Shown piece after piece: positions 17,675 through 25,804 of a stretch of DNA of 64,000 nt. The notes beneath the pieces were generated by a model. That model made no database searches and was not told the origin of the DNA. It worked only from the letters and a program-made list of their open reading frames with translations. This DNA is from Fundicoccus sp052116145 (GTDB lineage Bacteria > Bacillota > Bacilli > Lactobacillales > Aerococcaceae), in assembly GCF_052116145.1 (NCBI RefSeq), contig NZ_JBQKLQ010000007.1, forward strand, positions 95,702 to 159,701, in the 5' to 3' direction. The number at the start of each line of letters is the position of its first letter. The stretch's first letter is position 1. Both the position numbers and the translations under genes were made by a program.

Positions 17675-17910
17675 TAGACTTGTGCCTCATCTAGTGGGAC
17701 CTCACCATTTTCAGTCATCATTTTAGCGACTGTTTGCTCAGCTTCAGTCAACGTTTTTTGGCAATATTGACTTAATTCGACACCATTCTTAAACGCAGTT
17801 AGAGCGTCAGCTAATGGTAGTTCTCCTTTTTCTAATTGTTGAACAATTTGTTCTAGCTCTTCAATTGCTACTTCAAAACTCTCAGGTTGTTTTACATTTT
17901 TTACCGCCAT
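17674..17910 (-). CDS. xseB: exodeoxyribonuclease VII small subunit
   Basis: Binds XseA to form exonuclease VII, which degrades single-stranded DNA from both ends. The 78-residue protein has the family core SFEVAIEELEQIVQQLEKGELPL (split here as SFEVAIEELEQIV and QLEKGELPL) followed by the amphipathic FKNGVELSQYCQKTL helix. It is located directly after xseA and shares one base with ispA. Confidence 0.93.
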   Translation of the reverse strand: MAVKNVKQPESFEVAIEELEQIVQQLEKGELPLADALTAFKNGVELSQYCQKTLTEAEQTVAKMMTENGEVPLDEAQV

Positions 17911-17945
17911 TTATTTCTTCCTCTCATACTCTTATAAAGTGTGAC

Positions 17946-19313
17946 TTAGTCATCAAATAGCGCTTTTTCATCAATTTGATTAATTTCAGCTGCTACTTGA
18001 CCATCGCTAAATTGAATGGACAGGTCCATTCCAACTTCTAATTGCTTTACACTACGGACTAATTCACCCTTATGTTCAACTAGAGCATAGCCACGAGACA
18101 TGCTCTTTAATGGGCTATATGCATCTAGTAAATGCACTTGATGTTTTAGCGATTGATTCTTTGTTTGCATCAATTGTTTAATCTGTTGTTTCAATTGTAA
18201 TGTTAAATGATCATTGACCTGTTGTAGTTGTTTTAAGCGTTGTTTAGGATGTTGACTATTTAGACCTTGCATCAAATAATTTAAGCGATAATTCAATTGC
18301 TCAAAGTATCTTTCTTGATAAGTATCCAAGCGTTGCATACTAATATCCAATTGTTGCATATAAGCTTGATATAAGCGGTCCGGTTGTTTTAACACATAAG
18401 ACTCACTTGATCGCTCTAATTGCTTTCGCAATAAGTTCATCTTTTGACTAATTGCTAAAATTAATCGTTGTTGTGAGTTTAATATCCGATCTAATAAATC
18501 AGTTAAAACAGGTACCGCTAATTCCGCCGCTGCGGTTGGTGTTGCCGCTCGCATATCCGCGACTAAGTCGGCTAATGTTGTGTCTGTCTCATGCCCAACA
18601 GATGAAATTACGGGCAATCGACAAGCAATTATCGCTTGAGCTACAGCTTCTTCATTGAAACACCATAAATCTTCAATTGAACCGCCACCTCTTGCTAGAA
18701 TAACGGTATCAAAGTTCGCTACGTGTTGGTCCACTTTATTAAAGGCAGCTACAATTTCTCCAGCAGCCTCTTTTCCTTGAACGCGCGTTGGAAACACTGT
18801 GACATCAACAATAGGGAATCGCCTTTGAATCGTCGTTAGAATATCTCGAATAACTGCCCCTGTCGGACTGGTAATCACCGCTATCTTCTTTGGAAATACA
18901 GGCACTGTTTTTTTAGGTAGATCGAATAAGCCGGCTTCTTTGAACTTTCGCTTTAATTGTTCTAGTGCCTGGTACAATGCGCCTACTCCATCTGGCTCCA
19001 TAGAGTCGATGGTGATTTGGTACTGGCCAGTTGGTTCATAAAGTGTAATCCGTCCAACTGCTAATACCTTCATTCCTTCTTCCATTTTAAAAGGGATTTT
19101 ATTAAAAGCGCCCTTATACATCACGGCACTAATTCGTGCTTTATCATCTTTTAAATTAAAATACTGATGTCCATTGGGACGAAATCGATAGTTGGAGATT
19201 TCTCCTATCACCCAAACGCGTTGGAGATATGGATCCACATCGAACTTTCTCTTTAAGTAACTCGTTAATGCTTGGACACTCAAATATTGCTGCTGAGTGA
19301 TTGTTTCTGACAT
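17946..19313 (-). CDS. xseA: exodeoxyribonuclease VII large subunit
   Basis: Catalytic subunit of exonuclease VII. The 455-residue protein has an N-terminal OB fold (VWVIGEISNYRFRPNGHQYF), the catalytic region with ITSPTGAVIRDI, ILARGGGSIEDLW and SSVGHETDTTLADLVAD, and a long helical C-terminal part rich in Gln and Leu (about 270-410), typical of the coiled-coil that holds XseB. Its ATG abuts the folD stop codon. Confidence 0.95.
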   Translation of the reverse strand: MSETITQQQYLSVQALTSYLKRKFDVDPYLQRVWVIGEISNYRFRPNGHQYFNLKDDKARISAVMYKGAFNKIPFKMEEGMKVLAVGRITLYEPTGQYQITIDSMEPDGVGALYQALEQLKRKFKEAGLFDLPKKTVPVFPKKIAVITSPTGAVIRDILTTIQRRFPIVDVTVFPTRVQGKEAAGEIVAAFNKVDQHVANFDTVILARGGGSIEDLWCFNEEAVAQAIIACRLPVISSVGHETDTTLADLVADMRAATPTAAAELAVPVLTDLLDRILNSQQRLILAISQKMNLLRKQLERSSESYVLKQPDRLYQAYMQQLDISMQRLDTYQERYFEQLNYRLNYLMQGLNSQHPKQRLKQLQQVNDHLTLQLKQQIKQLMQTKNQSLKHQVHLLDAYSPLKSMSRGYALVEHKGELVRSVKQLEVGMDLSIQFSDGQVAAEINQIDEKALFDD

Positions 19314-20192
19314 TTAATCACGTCCTAAATATTCTGCTGGGTTCAAATTATGTTGGAGACACGCACACAATATTGTTTGTTCCATCAGCATTGCAACCGT
19401 CATTGGTCCTACTCCACCAGGAACAGGTGTGATAGCACTAACTTTATCGAATACTTCATCATAATTTACGTCTCCAGATAATTTACCATTGGGTAATCGG
19501 TTGATACCCACGTCGATCACGACAGCACCTTCCTTTAAATGGTCGGCAGTTATTGTACCGGCACGTCCAACAGCTGAAATCACAATATCCGCATTTCGCG
19601 TATGGGCTTTTAAATCTGCTGTGCGCGTGTGACAGACTGTGACAGTCCCGTTTAAATGGGTTAATAACAAAGATAATGGAAGACCTACAATCTGACTACG
19701 CCCTACAATTGTAATGTTCTTTCCTTCTGGATTAATTTGGTAATGCTCTAATAAATTGATAATACCTTTGGGAGTACAAGCCACTACAGTCGCATCGTTG
19801 CCAACTAATTTCCCAACATTGTAAGGATGGAAGCCATCGACGTCTTTACTAGGTAAAATTTCTTCTTTAACTTTTTTTTCACTTAGGTGTTTTGGTAATG
19901 GAAATTGAACAATCATTCCGGAAACCGCATCATCGTTATTCAACTTTTCTATTTGTTCTGACAGAGTCGCTTGAGTAATATCTTCTGGTAAAGTAATCCA
20001 GTCAAATTCCATTCCGATTTGAATCGCTTTACGTTGCTTTTGACCGACATACACTTTGCTTGCTTCATCTTCACCTACGGTTACTACGACAAGTTTAGGC
20101 ACGACATTAACTTTAGCTAGCTTTGCCACCACTGTTTTATATTCAGTTGTTAACTCTTTTGAACGTAATTTACCATCAATAATTGTTGTCAT
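19314..20192 (-). CDS. folD: methylenetetrahydrofolate dehydrogenase / cyclohydrolase
   Basis: Bifunctional one-carbon enzyme converting 5,10-methylene-THF to 10-formyl-THF. Recognised by VYVGQKQRKAIQIGM (catalytic Tyr and Lys), QFPLPKHL, DVDGFHPYNVG, the Rossmann motif VGRSQIVGLPLSLLL and TPVPGGVGPMT. The start is the ATG at 20192, six bases after AGGAGG; the ATG at 20198 touches the Shine-Dalgarno directly and is unlikely to be used. It is the first gene of the folD-xseA-xseB-ispA-tlyA-recN run. Confidence 0.96.
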   Translation of the reverse strand: MTTIIDGKLRSKELTTEYKTVVAKLAKVNVVPKLVVVTVGEDEASKVYVGQKQRKAIQIGMEFDWITLPEDITQATLSEQIEKLNNDDAVSGMIVQFPLPKHLSEKKVKEEILPSKDVDGFHPYNVGKLVGNDATVVACTPKGIINLLEHYQINPEGKNITIVGRSQIVGLPLSLLLTHLNGTVTVCHTRTADLKAHTRNADIVISAVGRAGTITADHLKEGAVVIDVGINRLPNGKLSGDVNYDEVFDKVSAITPVPGGVGPMTVAMLMEQTILCACLQHNLNPAEYLGRD

Positions 20193-20312
20193 AAACATCC
20201 TCCTTGAAATACACGTTAGTCCTATTTTAACATAGTTTCTATCATGAAACTATTCAACAACTCCCGTATTTATAACTGTTTATTCCATCATTCGCCATCT
20301 TATCAAAAGACA

Positions 20313-20341
20313 AGAAAAAGCCTAGTAATAGACTAGGCTTT
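20313..20341 (-). terminator. terminator of the DUF1002 gene
   Basis: Minus strand AAAGCCTAGT and ACTAGGCTTT (20332-20341 with 20317-20326) pair around a five-base loop and run into a T stretch, 24 bases after the stop codon. Confidence 0.88.
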
Positions 20342-20364
20342 TATCAAACATCTAATATAAAGGC

Positions 20365-22173
20365 TTATTCTGCGCCTTCTTCTGGTGTAGTTTCTTCTAA
20401 CGTTGTGTTTTCTTCTGGTGTTTCTTCAGAAGGTGTTTCCTCACTTAAACTATCCTCTTCGCTTGATGGTTCTTGTGAAACCTCTGACTCAATCACTTCT
20501 TCTAGTGATTCTTCATTTGTTTCTCCAGTCGTTTCTTCGCCTATTTCCTCAGTTACTTCCTCTTCAGGAGCGATATAACCTGGAATCATAAAATCAGCTG
20601 GAATCTCTTGTTGGGCGTATTGATTCTCTACTTGAACACCATATACTGATGCAAAGTCAAAAGTAGCAGGTAAAGTTGTTGCTGTACCTAATATTTCATC
20701 ATATTGAACAATACTGTTGTTTGTTAAATTAAATTCAACATCTGCCATCATTGTCATATGGCTCACAGCATCCCAACGAACAAAGAAGTTAATAAACTCA
20801 TTCGCTTGAGTCATTTCTGCATAACTAAATACTTCTGGTGCTAAACCAGTTGCGTTTGCAATACGTTGGACAATCTCAGCTAAGATTGGATTTTGAGCAC
20901 GTAAGCCGTCTGCAGAATTAAGTTGACTTAACCAGTGGTCTTTCAACGTCACATATTCAATACCAGCTGCTGCCGCTGCTGATTCACGTTCGGCATCAGT
21001 ATTCGCTGCATATTGATAAGCTAAAGTTCTTAACTGGTTTAAGGCATCTAATTCTGTTGGTGTTAAGCTTGGTGTTAAAGCTTCAAAGATAAATGTGTGT
21101 GAATACAGAGTATCAATTGTTTCACCCGCTTCAACTAAATCATAGAAATGATTATAAAATGCTTGAATTGCTGGATGGTAGACTGTTTCATCACTAAAGT
21201 CTGCTCTTTCAGCTGCTAATAAATCAGTTGCAGCTACAGCTCCTTCTTGATTTGATAAAATTTGAGACCAAGATTGACCGGCAGTGTTCGCTTGTGTGTT
21301 TTGAAGTTGTTCAACAACATCCGTATCTTGTGCTTGATCAGTTGTTGCGAACTCTGATGCCCAGTTTGAAATTTGAGCGATTACTTCTGGTGAAACGTTA
21401 ATTTCTGTATTATTTACAGTTGTAGAATTATCCACATTTGTACTATTATCCACATTGTTTACAGTATTATTGATTGTATTTTGAACAATTTGGATAATTT
21501 TTTCTTCAGATAATAGCTCTCCAGAATTTTCAGTGGTTTCAATAATAATCTGTTGTTTAATATCTGAAGAAATTTGATTCGCTTGATCATCCGTTAATTC
21601 TGTTTCTTCTTGAACTTGTTGGATGATTTGAATTTCCTTTTCAGCTACTTGAATTGACTGTTGGTTTAGTTTAACACCAGACTGTTCTAGTAATGCATAA
21701 ACTCCGGCTAAAGCACCTTCACCCGTAACAGGGCTCACGGTACCAATTTTAACAAGTACGTTTTTAGCGCCAGCTGTGATTGCTGCGTTCTGATACGTTG
21801 CTGGGGTTACCAAAGTGATATTCTGTGGCGTAACGATTTGGACTTGTACACCATACCCCTCACTTTGAGACTCGATAAAAGCACTTGAATACACAACAGT
21901 TCCTGGACCAGATCCATCCTGTAAAAAGCGATTAATGACAGTTCCATCGACATAAACAGTGTTCGTTGGTGTAACATCAGACGCACCTAATAATTGAATC
22001 GTTTGTTGTTGTTGTTCGGCTGATAAAGATGCTCCTAAAGATAATAAACGTTGGCTTTCCGTTTGACTAATCGCTTGGACATAATTGCTTGAACCTACTA
22101 AACTCGGAACAGTTACGGGAGCAAGGGCTAACGACGCTAGAAGAGCCGCTCCAATCTTAAAACTTTTTTTCAT
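20365..22173 (-). CDS. large secreted DUF1002-domain protein with acidic tail
   Basis: Function unknown. The 602-residue protein starts at ATG 22173 after AGGAG and has a Sec signal peptide (basic MKKSFKIG, hydrophobic to about residue 25, probable cleavage near VQA). The DUF1002 region (about 30-190) includes LGAS, PTNTVYVDGTVINRFL and a GEGALAGVYALLEQSG segment. A Gln/Asn/Thr/Val-rich low-complexity stretch (about 190-270, NNTVNNVDNSTNVDNS) leads to a second alpha-helical part (about 275-530). The last 65 residues are almost all Glu, Thr and Ser. No LPxTG motif or C-terminal anchor is visible. It interrupts the common nusB-folD linkage and has its own promoter and terminator. Confidence 0.85.
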   Translation of the reverse strand: MKKSFKIGAALLASLALAPVTVPSLVGSSNYVQAISQTESQRLLSLGASLSAEQQQQTIQLLGASDVTPTNTVYVDGTVINRFLQDGSGPGTVVYSSAFIESQSEGYGVQVQIVTPQNITLVTPATYQNAAITAGAKNVLVKIGTVSPVTGEGALAGVYALLEQSGVKLNQQSIQVAEKEIQIIQQVQEETELTDDQANQISSDIKQQIIIETTENSGELLSEEKIIQIVQNTINNTVNNVDNSTNVDNSTTVNNTEINVSPEVIAQISNWASEFATTDQAQDTDVVEQLQNTQANTAGQSWSQILSNQEGAVAATDLLAAERADFSDETVYHPAIQAFYNHFYDLVEAGETIDTLYSHTFIFEALTPSLTPTELDALNQLRTLAYQYAANTDAERESAAAAAGIEYVTLKDHWLSQLNSADGLRAQNPILAEIVQRIANATGLAPEVFSYAEMTQANEFINFFVRWDAVSHMTMMADVEFNLTNNSIVQYDEILGTATTLPATFDFASVYGVQVENQYAQQEIPADFMIPGYIAPEEEVTEEIGEETTGETNEESLEEVIESEVSQEPSSEEDSLSEETPSEETPEENTTLEETTPEEGAE

Positions 22174-22213
22174 ATATTCCACTCCTATTGATAGCTTGAT
22201 TTGAATTTTACAG

Positions 22214-22246
22214 TTCTCAAATATCATTATAACAAAATATTGAGAA
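22214..22246 (-). promoter_or_regulatory. -10 element of the DUF1002 gene inside an inverted repeat
   Basis: Minus strand TATAAT (about 22227-22232) is centred between the arms ttctcaaatat (22214-22224) and atattgagaa (22237-22246), which pair with one bulge. No recognisable -35 is present, which would suit an activated or specially regulated promoter. Function as an operator is inferred from position only. Confidence 0.5.
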
Positions 22247-22445
22247 TTATTTATTACGTATTGATTGAAATCGTGTAACTAATTTTTAGATGAGTGCAGT
22301 AACACGAACCTCGTCATAGATACGAACTAAGAATTTATTTAGTAGCTTTGGGGTTTATTTAGTCAAACTATGACGACTAAATACATTGTAAGATGTTTAC
22401 CGAATCTCGACAAGCTACTTTCTAATTCTTCATAATTAAACAAAG
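22247..22445. other. about 200 bases without a gene between DUF1002 gene and nusB
   Basis: No coding signal was found. The decamer tttatttagt occurs twice within 30 bases (near 22336 and 22361), and CGTCATAG / CTATGACG form a widely spaced inverted repeat (near 22311 and 22368). Significance is unclear. Confidence 0.4.
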
Positions 22446-22490
22446 AAAAACCCAAAAAAAGAAGAATATTCTTCACATATTTTGGGTTTA
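22446..22490 (-). terminator. nusB operon terminator
   Basis: Minus strand AAACCCAAAA pairs with a TTTTGGGTTT downstream; the 14-bp perfect palindrome gaagaatattcttc (22461-22474) lies inside the loop. A T-rich stretch follows, just after the nusB stop. Confidence 0.78.
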
Positions 22491-22497
22491 CTCTTTA

Positions 22498-22950
22498 TTA
22501 TGCGTGGTTATCTAATACTTTAGCAAGAACACCACTGATGAAATTACGTGATTTATCATCACTAAAGGATTTACTTAATTCAATCGCTTCATTGACCGCC
22601 ACCGTATTGGGTACACGTGTGTTGTCCACGAATAAAATTTCATAAAATGCAATTCTTAAAATTGTTAAATCAATTTTCGCAATGCGAGAAATTGTCCAAT
22701 CCGTTAAATAGTTGCTTATTTGTTGATCAAGTGTTTCTTGCTGAGCAAGCACACCTTCCACTATTTCACGTAAATAGGCATCGATTCTTCCTTGATAGCC
22801 CTCTTCAGGGTCATTACCTGCCAACAGAGCAAATTCCAACGCACTTTCAGTGGTTGTCTCTTCTTGTGGCTCAATTAATTGGAACAACGTCTGCACAGCT
22901 TTTTCACGGACAATATGTCTCGATAATTTATTATTCAAACACTTCACCAT
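22498..22950 (-). CDS. nusB: transcription antitermination factor NusB
   Basis: Binds boxA with NusE (S10) in rRNA antitermination. All-helical protein with the conserved REKAVQTLFQL N-terminal helix and the LTILRIAFYEILF and NEAIELSKSFSDDKSRNFISGVL segments. The longest frame starts at ATG 22950 and overlaps the Asp23-family gene by 20 bases; a TTG at 22938 preceded by GGTGAAG is an alternative. Either way translation is probably coupled to the upstream gene. Confidence 0.94.
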   Translation of the reverse strand: MVKCLNNKLSRHIVREKAVQTLFQLIEPQEETTTESALEFALLAGNDPEEGYQGRIDAYLREIVEGVLAQQETLDQQISNYLTDWTISRIAKIDLTILRIAFYEILFVDNTRVPNTVAVNEAIELSKSFSDDKSRNFISGVLAKVLDNHA

Positions 22951-23356
22951 CTTCTAATTCAGTTTCTTCATCAAGATGCAAATAGTCGTGATTAGAAGTC
23001 GGTTCAGTTTCAATTGAGACTACATGAACGTTAACTTCTTGCACTACTAGATCAGTCATAAATAAGATTTGTTCTTTAACTTTTTCTTGAACTTTAATTG
23101 CCACATCTGGCACTGAAAATCCATAATTCAAACGAATCTCAGTATCAATTGCAATGGCATTGTTTTCACGACGTACTTTAACACCGATTCGATCGCGATT
23201 GCGCGTCATAAAGCCTCCGATTTCGTTCTGTACACTTGCGTGTAGTTTATGAACACCTTCAACTTCACTTGCAGCTTTAGCAGCAATACTTTCCAATACG
23301 CCTGTTGTAATATTGATTTCTCCTAAATTTAAAGAAACACCTGTTTGTTTAGACAT
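22931..23356 (-). CDS. Asp23/Gls24 family envelope stress protein (YqhY-like)
   Basis: Members of this family are abundant or membrane-associated; the Bacillus neighbour YqhY has been linked to fatty-acid synthesis control. The 141-residue protein has the family core GEINITTGVLESIAAKAASE and the IRLNYGFSVPDVAIKVQEKV segment, and a Glu-rich end. Start chosen at ATG 23356, eight bases after AGGAGG, rather than the in-frame ATG at 23380 which precedes that site. It overlaps nusB, the conserved yqhY-nusB pair. Confidence 0.88.
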   Translation of the reverse strand: MSKQTGVSLNLGEINITTGVLESIAAKAASEVEGVHKLHASVQNEIGGFMTRNRDRIGVKVRRENNAIAIDTEIRLNYGFSVPDVAIKVQEKVKEQILFMTDLVVQEVNVHVVSIETEPTSNHDYLHLDEETELEDGEVFE

Positions 23357-23421
23357 GTTCTTCGCCTCCTTTTCATACAATTTAGTATCGTGTATATTTT
23401 AGCGGAAAATCCACCCAGTTA

Positions 23422-24483
23422 CTATAGGATAATTAAATGTTTTGGACTTTTGTTCAGACTTTCAACCCCATCCACCTGCACAAGTAAGTCATTTTCGATC
23501 CGTACGCCACCTAATCCTGGGATATAAATTCCTGGTTCGTTAGTAATAACATTTCCAACTTGAACAGCTTCTTCGTTTTTAAATGAGATGGCTGGTAATT
23601 CATGAACATCTAAGCCAAGACCATGACCAGTACTATGTCCAAAATAGTCACCATAACCTTTTTCTGTAATGTAATCACGTGCTAAGGCATCGATTTCTTT
23701 ACCCGTCATTCCCGCCTTTGCTCCGCGGTTTACGCGTTCATGTGCTTCTAAAACAATGTGATAAATCTTTTCTAATTCTGGATCCACACTTCCAATCGCA
23801 ATTGTTCGAGTCATATCTGAACTATAACCCTTGTAATAACAACCCCAGTCTAAAGTAATCATATCACCATCTTCAATGACTTTATCTGACGCCACACCAT
23901 GAGGCATAGATGAACGAACACCACTGGCAACAATTGTATCGAAAGACATTGCTGAAGCTCCTTTTCCTTTGAGGAAAGCTTCCAATTCATTAGCTACTTC
24001 AAGCTCTGTGACACCAGGTTTGATGAATTTAAGGATATGTTCAAAGGATTGATCCGTAATGTCACACGCTTCTTTAATCAATGCAATTTCAGAAGGCTCT
24101 TTAATTTCTCGGATTTTTTCTACTAATCCTTTTGTCTCCACAATTTCAGCAGAAAATAATTCTTTAATGTGTAAGTAAGTTGTGACGTTCATTTGATTGG
24201 CCTCAATCGCCAGTTTTTTTACATTATTCGCAATCAAAACATCATTCACTTCTGCCATGATTGGCTGCTTATGAATCCTAACGGTATAACCAACTGCTTG
24301 CTGCGCTGCTTGTTCGTTATAACGAAAATCAGTGATGAAATAAGCTTCATTTTGAGTGATGACTGCAACGCCTGCACTCCCTGTAAAATTTGCCAAATAA
24401 CGTAAGTTAACAGTTTCTGTAACTAATAAGGCATCCACATTTAGTTCTGTTAGTTTATTTCTAACTTTATCAATTCTAGACAT
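23422..24483 (-). CDS. Xaa-Pro peptidase, M24B family
   Basis: Cleaves Xaa-Pro bonds in peptides in the cytosol. The 353-residue protein has an N-terminal creatinase-like domain (about 1-125) and a pita-bread catalytic domain (about 130-353) whose dinuclear-metal ligands lie in LDWGCYYKGYSSDMTRT (two Asp), GHGLGLDVHE (His), TNEPGIYIP (Glu) and GVRIEND (Glu). Aminopeptidase versus dipeptidase (PepP or PepQ) cannot be decided; gene position upstream of a yqhY-nusB pair favours the YqhT aminopeptidase group. Confidence 0.92.
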   Translation of the reverse strand: MSRIDKVRNKLTELNVDALLVTETVNLRYLANFTGSAGVAVITQNEAYFITDFRYNEQAAQQAVGYTVRIHKQPIMAEVNDVLIANNVKKLAIEANQMNVTTYLHIKELFSAEIVETKGLVEKIREIKEPSEIALIKEACDITDQSFEHILKFIKPGVTELEVANELEAFLKGKGASAMSFDTIVASGVRSSMPHGVASDKVIEDGDMITLDWGCYYKGYSSDMTRTIAIGSVDPELEKIYHIVLEAHERVNRGAKAGMTGKEIDALARDYITEKGYGDYFGHSTGHGLGLDVHELPAISFKNEEAVQVGNVITNEPGIYIPGLGGVRIENDLLVQVDGVESLNKSPKHLIIL

Positions 24484-24573
24484 AATACATCCTTCTTTCT
24501 ATTCATTCTCGACTAGTATACCAAATTTCAAGCTTTTTACGAAATATTTCAACAGCAAGCTTTGAAATTCATC

Positions 24574-24606
24574 AAAAAAAACAGCCCTTACTCTCGCTTG
24601 GGCTAT
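24574..24606 (-). terminator. terminator of the KdgT-type permease gene
   Basis: Minus strand AGCCC and GGGCT pair around a 12-base loop and are followed by a G and eight T residues. Confidence 0.8.
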
Positions 24607-24612
24607 TATGGA

Positions 24613-25566
24613 TTAAAAGTTAGGTGTTTTTAAATCATGCACATGATTACGAGTGTTCAATTTTTTAGCTAGATAGGGTGTGATAATGCTTGTTAAAACG
24701 ACACCAAAAGCAATTTGAGCTGTTGCTGATGCAACAAAAGGTTGAATGGATGGATTTGATTGAGCGATTAAAGTTGGTACTGAGACCGACATCCCAGCAA
24801 TGGAACTAATCGCTAGAGAAGAAATTCCATCTTTTTTTAATAATTTCATTTCAACATAAAGTAGAATAGGTAACATCAATATATAGAAGATAATTGTGAT
24901 AATGACACCTTGAACCCCAGATTGAACGGCATTAATTAAGTTGATATTTGCACCAAAACTCCAGCCCATGAATGGAGTTAAAACTGAAACACCTGGTGCC
25001 AGGAACTTTGCCATATTCTCATCTAAATTCCCAACTAGCATTCCTAGTAAGATTGGAATTAGAGTTGAAAGAATTGGCATCCAATCAATGGCAGTTGCTT
25101 GTGATAGTCCAAATATCAGCATCGGATAAGCTGGAACACATAATAAACCAACTAAGCCAAAAGCAGAGACATCATCTGGTGTTCCCATCTCATCCTCTAA
25201 AGCTAGATATAAAGATGGGTTGGTACTACAGATAGTTGCGATAAAGGCAACCGCACTGATTCCTAAAAATCCTGATTGACCAAATAATTGGATAAATACA
25301 ATACTTGCTATCACACAAATAATTATTTTTGTTAATAAGAGAACTCCCTGTTTTTTTAACACTTTACCAATTCGGTGAATGTTTAGCCCGGCTCCTGAAC
25401 AAAAACACGTCACACCAATAACATAGTTTAAACCATCCGTTGTGAACATCGCTTGAGTCATACCACCGATTCTAAATAAGTTAGGTGCGAAAGTATAAAA
25501 AATTGCACTTAACAGCATTGGAACTAGTAATAGTCCACCTGGAAACTTTTTCATAAAATTAAACAC
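24613..25566 (-). CDS. kdgT: 2-keto-3-deoxygluconate permease family transporter
   Basis: Proton-linked uptake of 2-keto-3-deoxygluconate or a related sugar acid across the cytoplasmic membrane. The 317-residue protein is strongly hydrophobic with about ten membrane segments, and matches the KdgT family from FPGGLLLVPMLLSA through FCSGAGLNIHRIG and FIATICSTNPSLYLAL to SVPTLIAQSNPS. The start is GTG at 25566, seven bases after GAAGG; the next ATG (25554) is too far from that site. It stands alone: no kduD, kduI or kdgK/kdgA genes are nearby, so the substrate is inferred from family only. Confidence 0.85.
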   Translation of the reverse strand: MFNFMKKFPGGLLLVPMLLSAIFYTFAPNLFRIGGMTQAMFTTDGLNYVIGVTCFCSGAGLNIHRIGKVLKKQGVLLLTKIIICVIASIVFIQLFGQSGFLGISAVAFIATICSTNPSLYLALEDEMGTPDDVSAFGLVGLLCVPAYPMLIFGLSQATAIDWMPILSTLIPILLGMLVGNLDENMAKFLAPGVSVLTPFMGWSFGANINLINAVQSGVQGVIITIIFYILMLPILLYVEMKLLKKDGISSLAISSIAGMSVSVPTLIAQSNPSIQPFVASATAQIAFGVVLTSIITPYLAKKLNTRNHVHDLKTPNF

Positions 25567-25756
25567 GGAACAACCTTCTTTCGTTTTATGGACTCATACT
25601 TTCTCATATTTATTTGTCATTGTGTATAGTCATTTCATATTAAATCATTCTTTTGTTTGAGCAATTGAGACAACATACTTTTCAGTCTTTTTGTAAATTA
25701 GTTTTGGCTGTATGTCATAAGGTCCCTATTCGGCCTGGAGTGTAACTATCTAGAGG
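25567..25756. other. about 190 bases without a gene
   Basis: Spacer between the 5' end of the permease gene and the rnjA terminator. It must hold the permease promoter, but I see no clear -35/-10 pair and no coding potential. Confidence 0.4.
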
Positions 25757-25798
25757 GAAAAAGCACTCATTCTTGTAAGGATACAAAAAGGAGTGCTT
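25757..25798 (-). terminator. rpoY-rnjA terminator
   Basis: Arms AAGCACTC (25761-25768) and GAGTGCTT (25791-25798) with an inner TTGTA/TACAA pairing (25773-25777 with 25782-25786), followed on the minus strand by TTTTCCC, seven bases after the rnjA stop. Confidence 0.8.
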
Positions 25799-25804
25799 CT
25801 ATAA

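Noticed and set aside
22617..22985. Plus-strand frame of 122 codons over nusB
   Set aside because: Antisense to nusB and the Asp23-family gene; no promoter or ribosome site.
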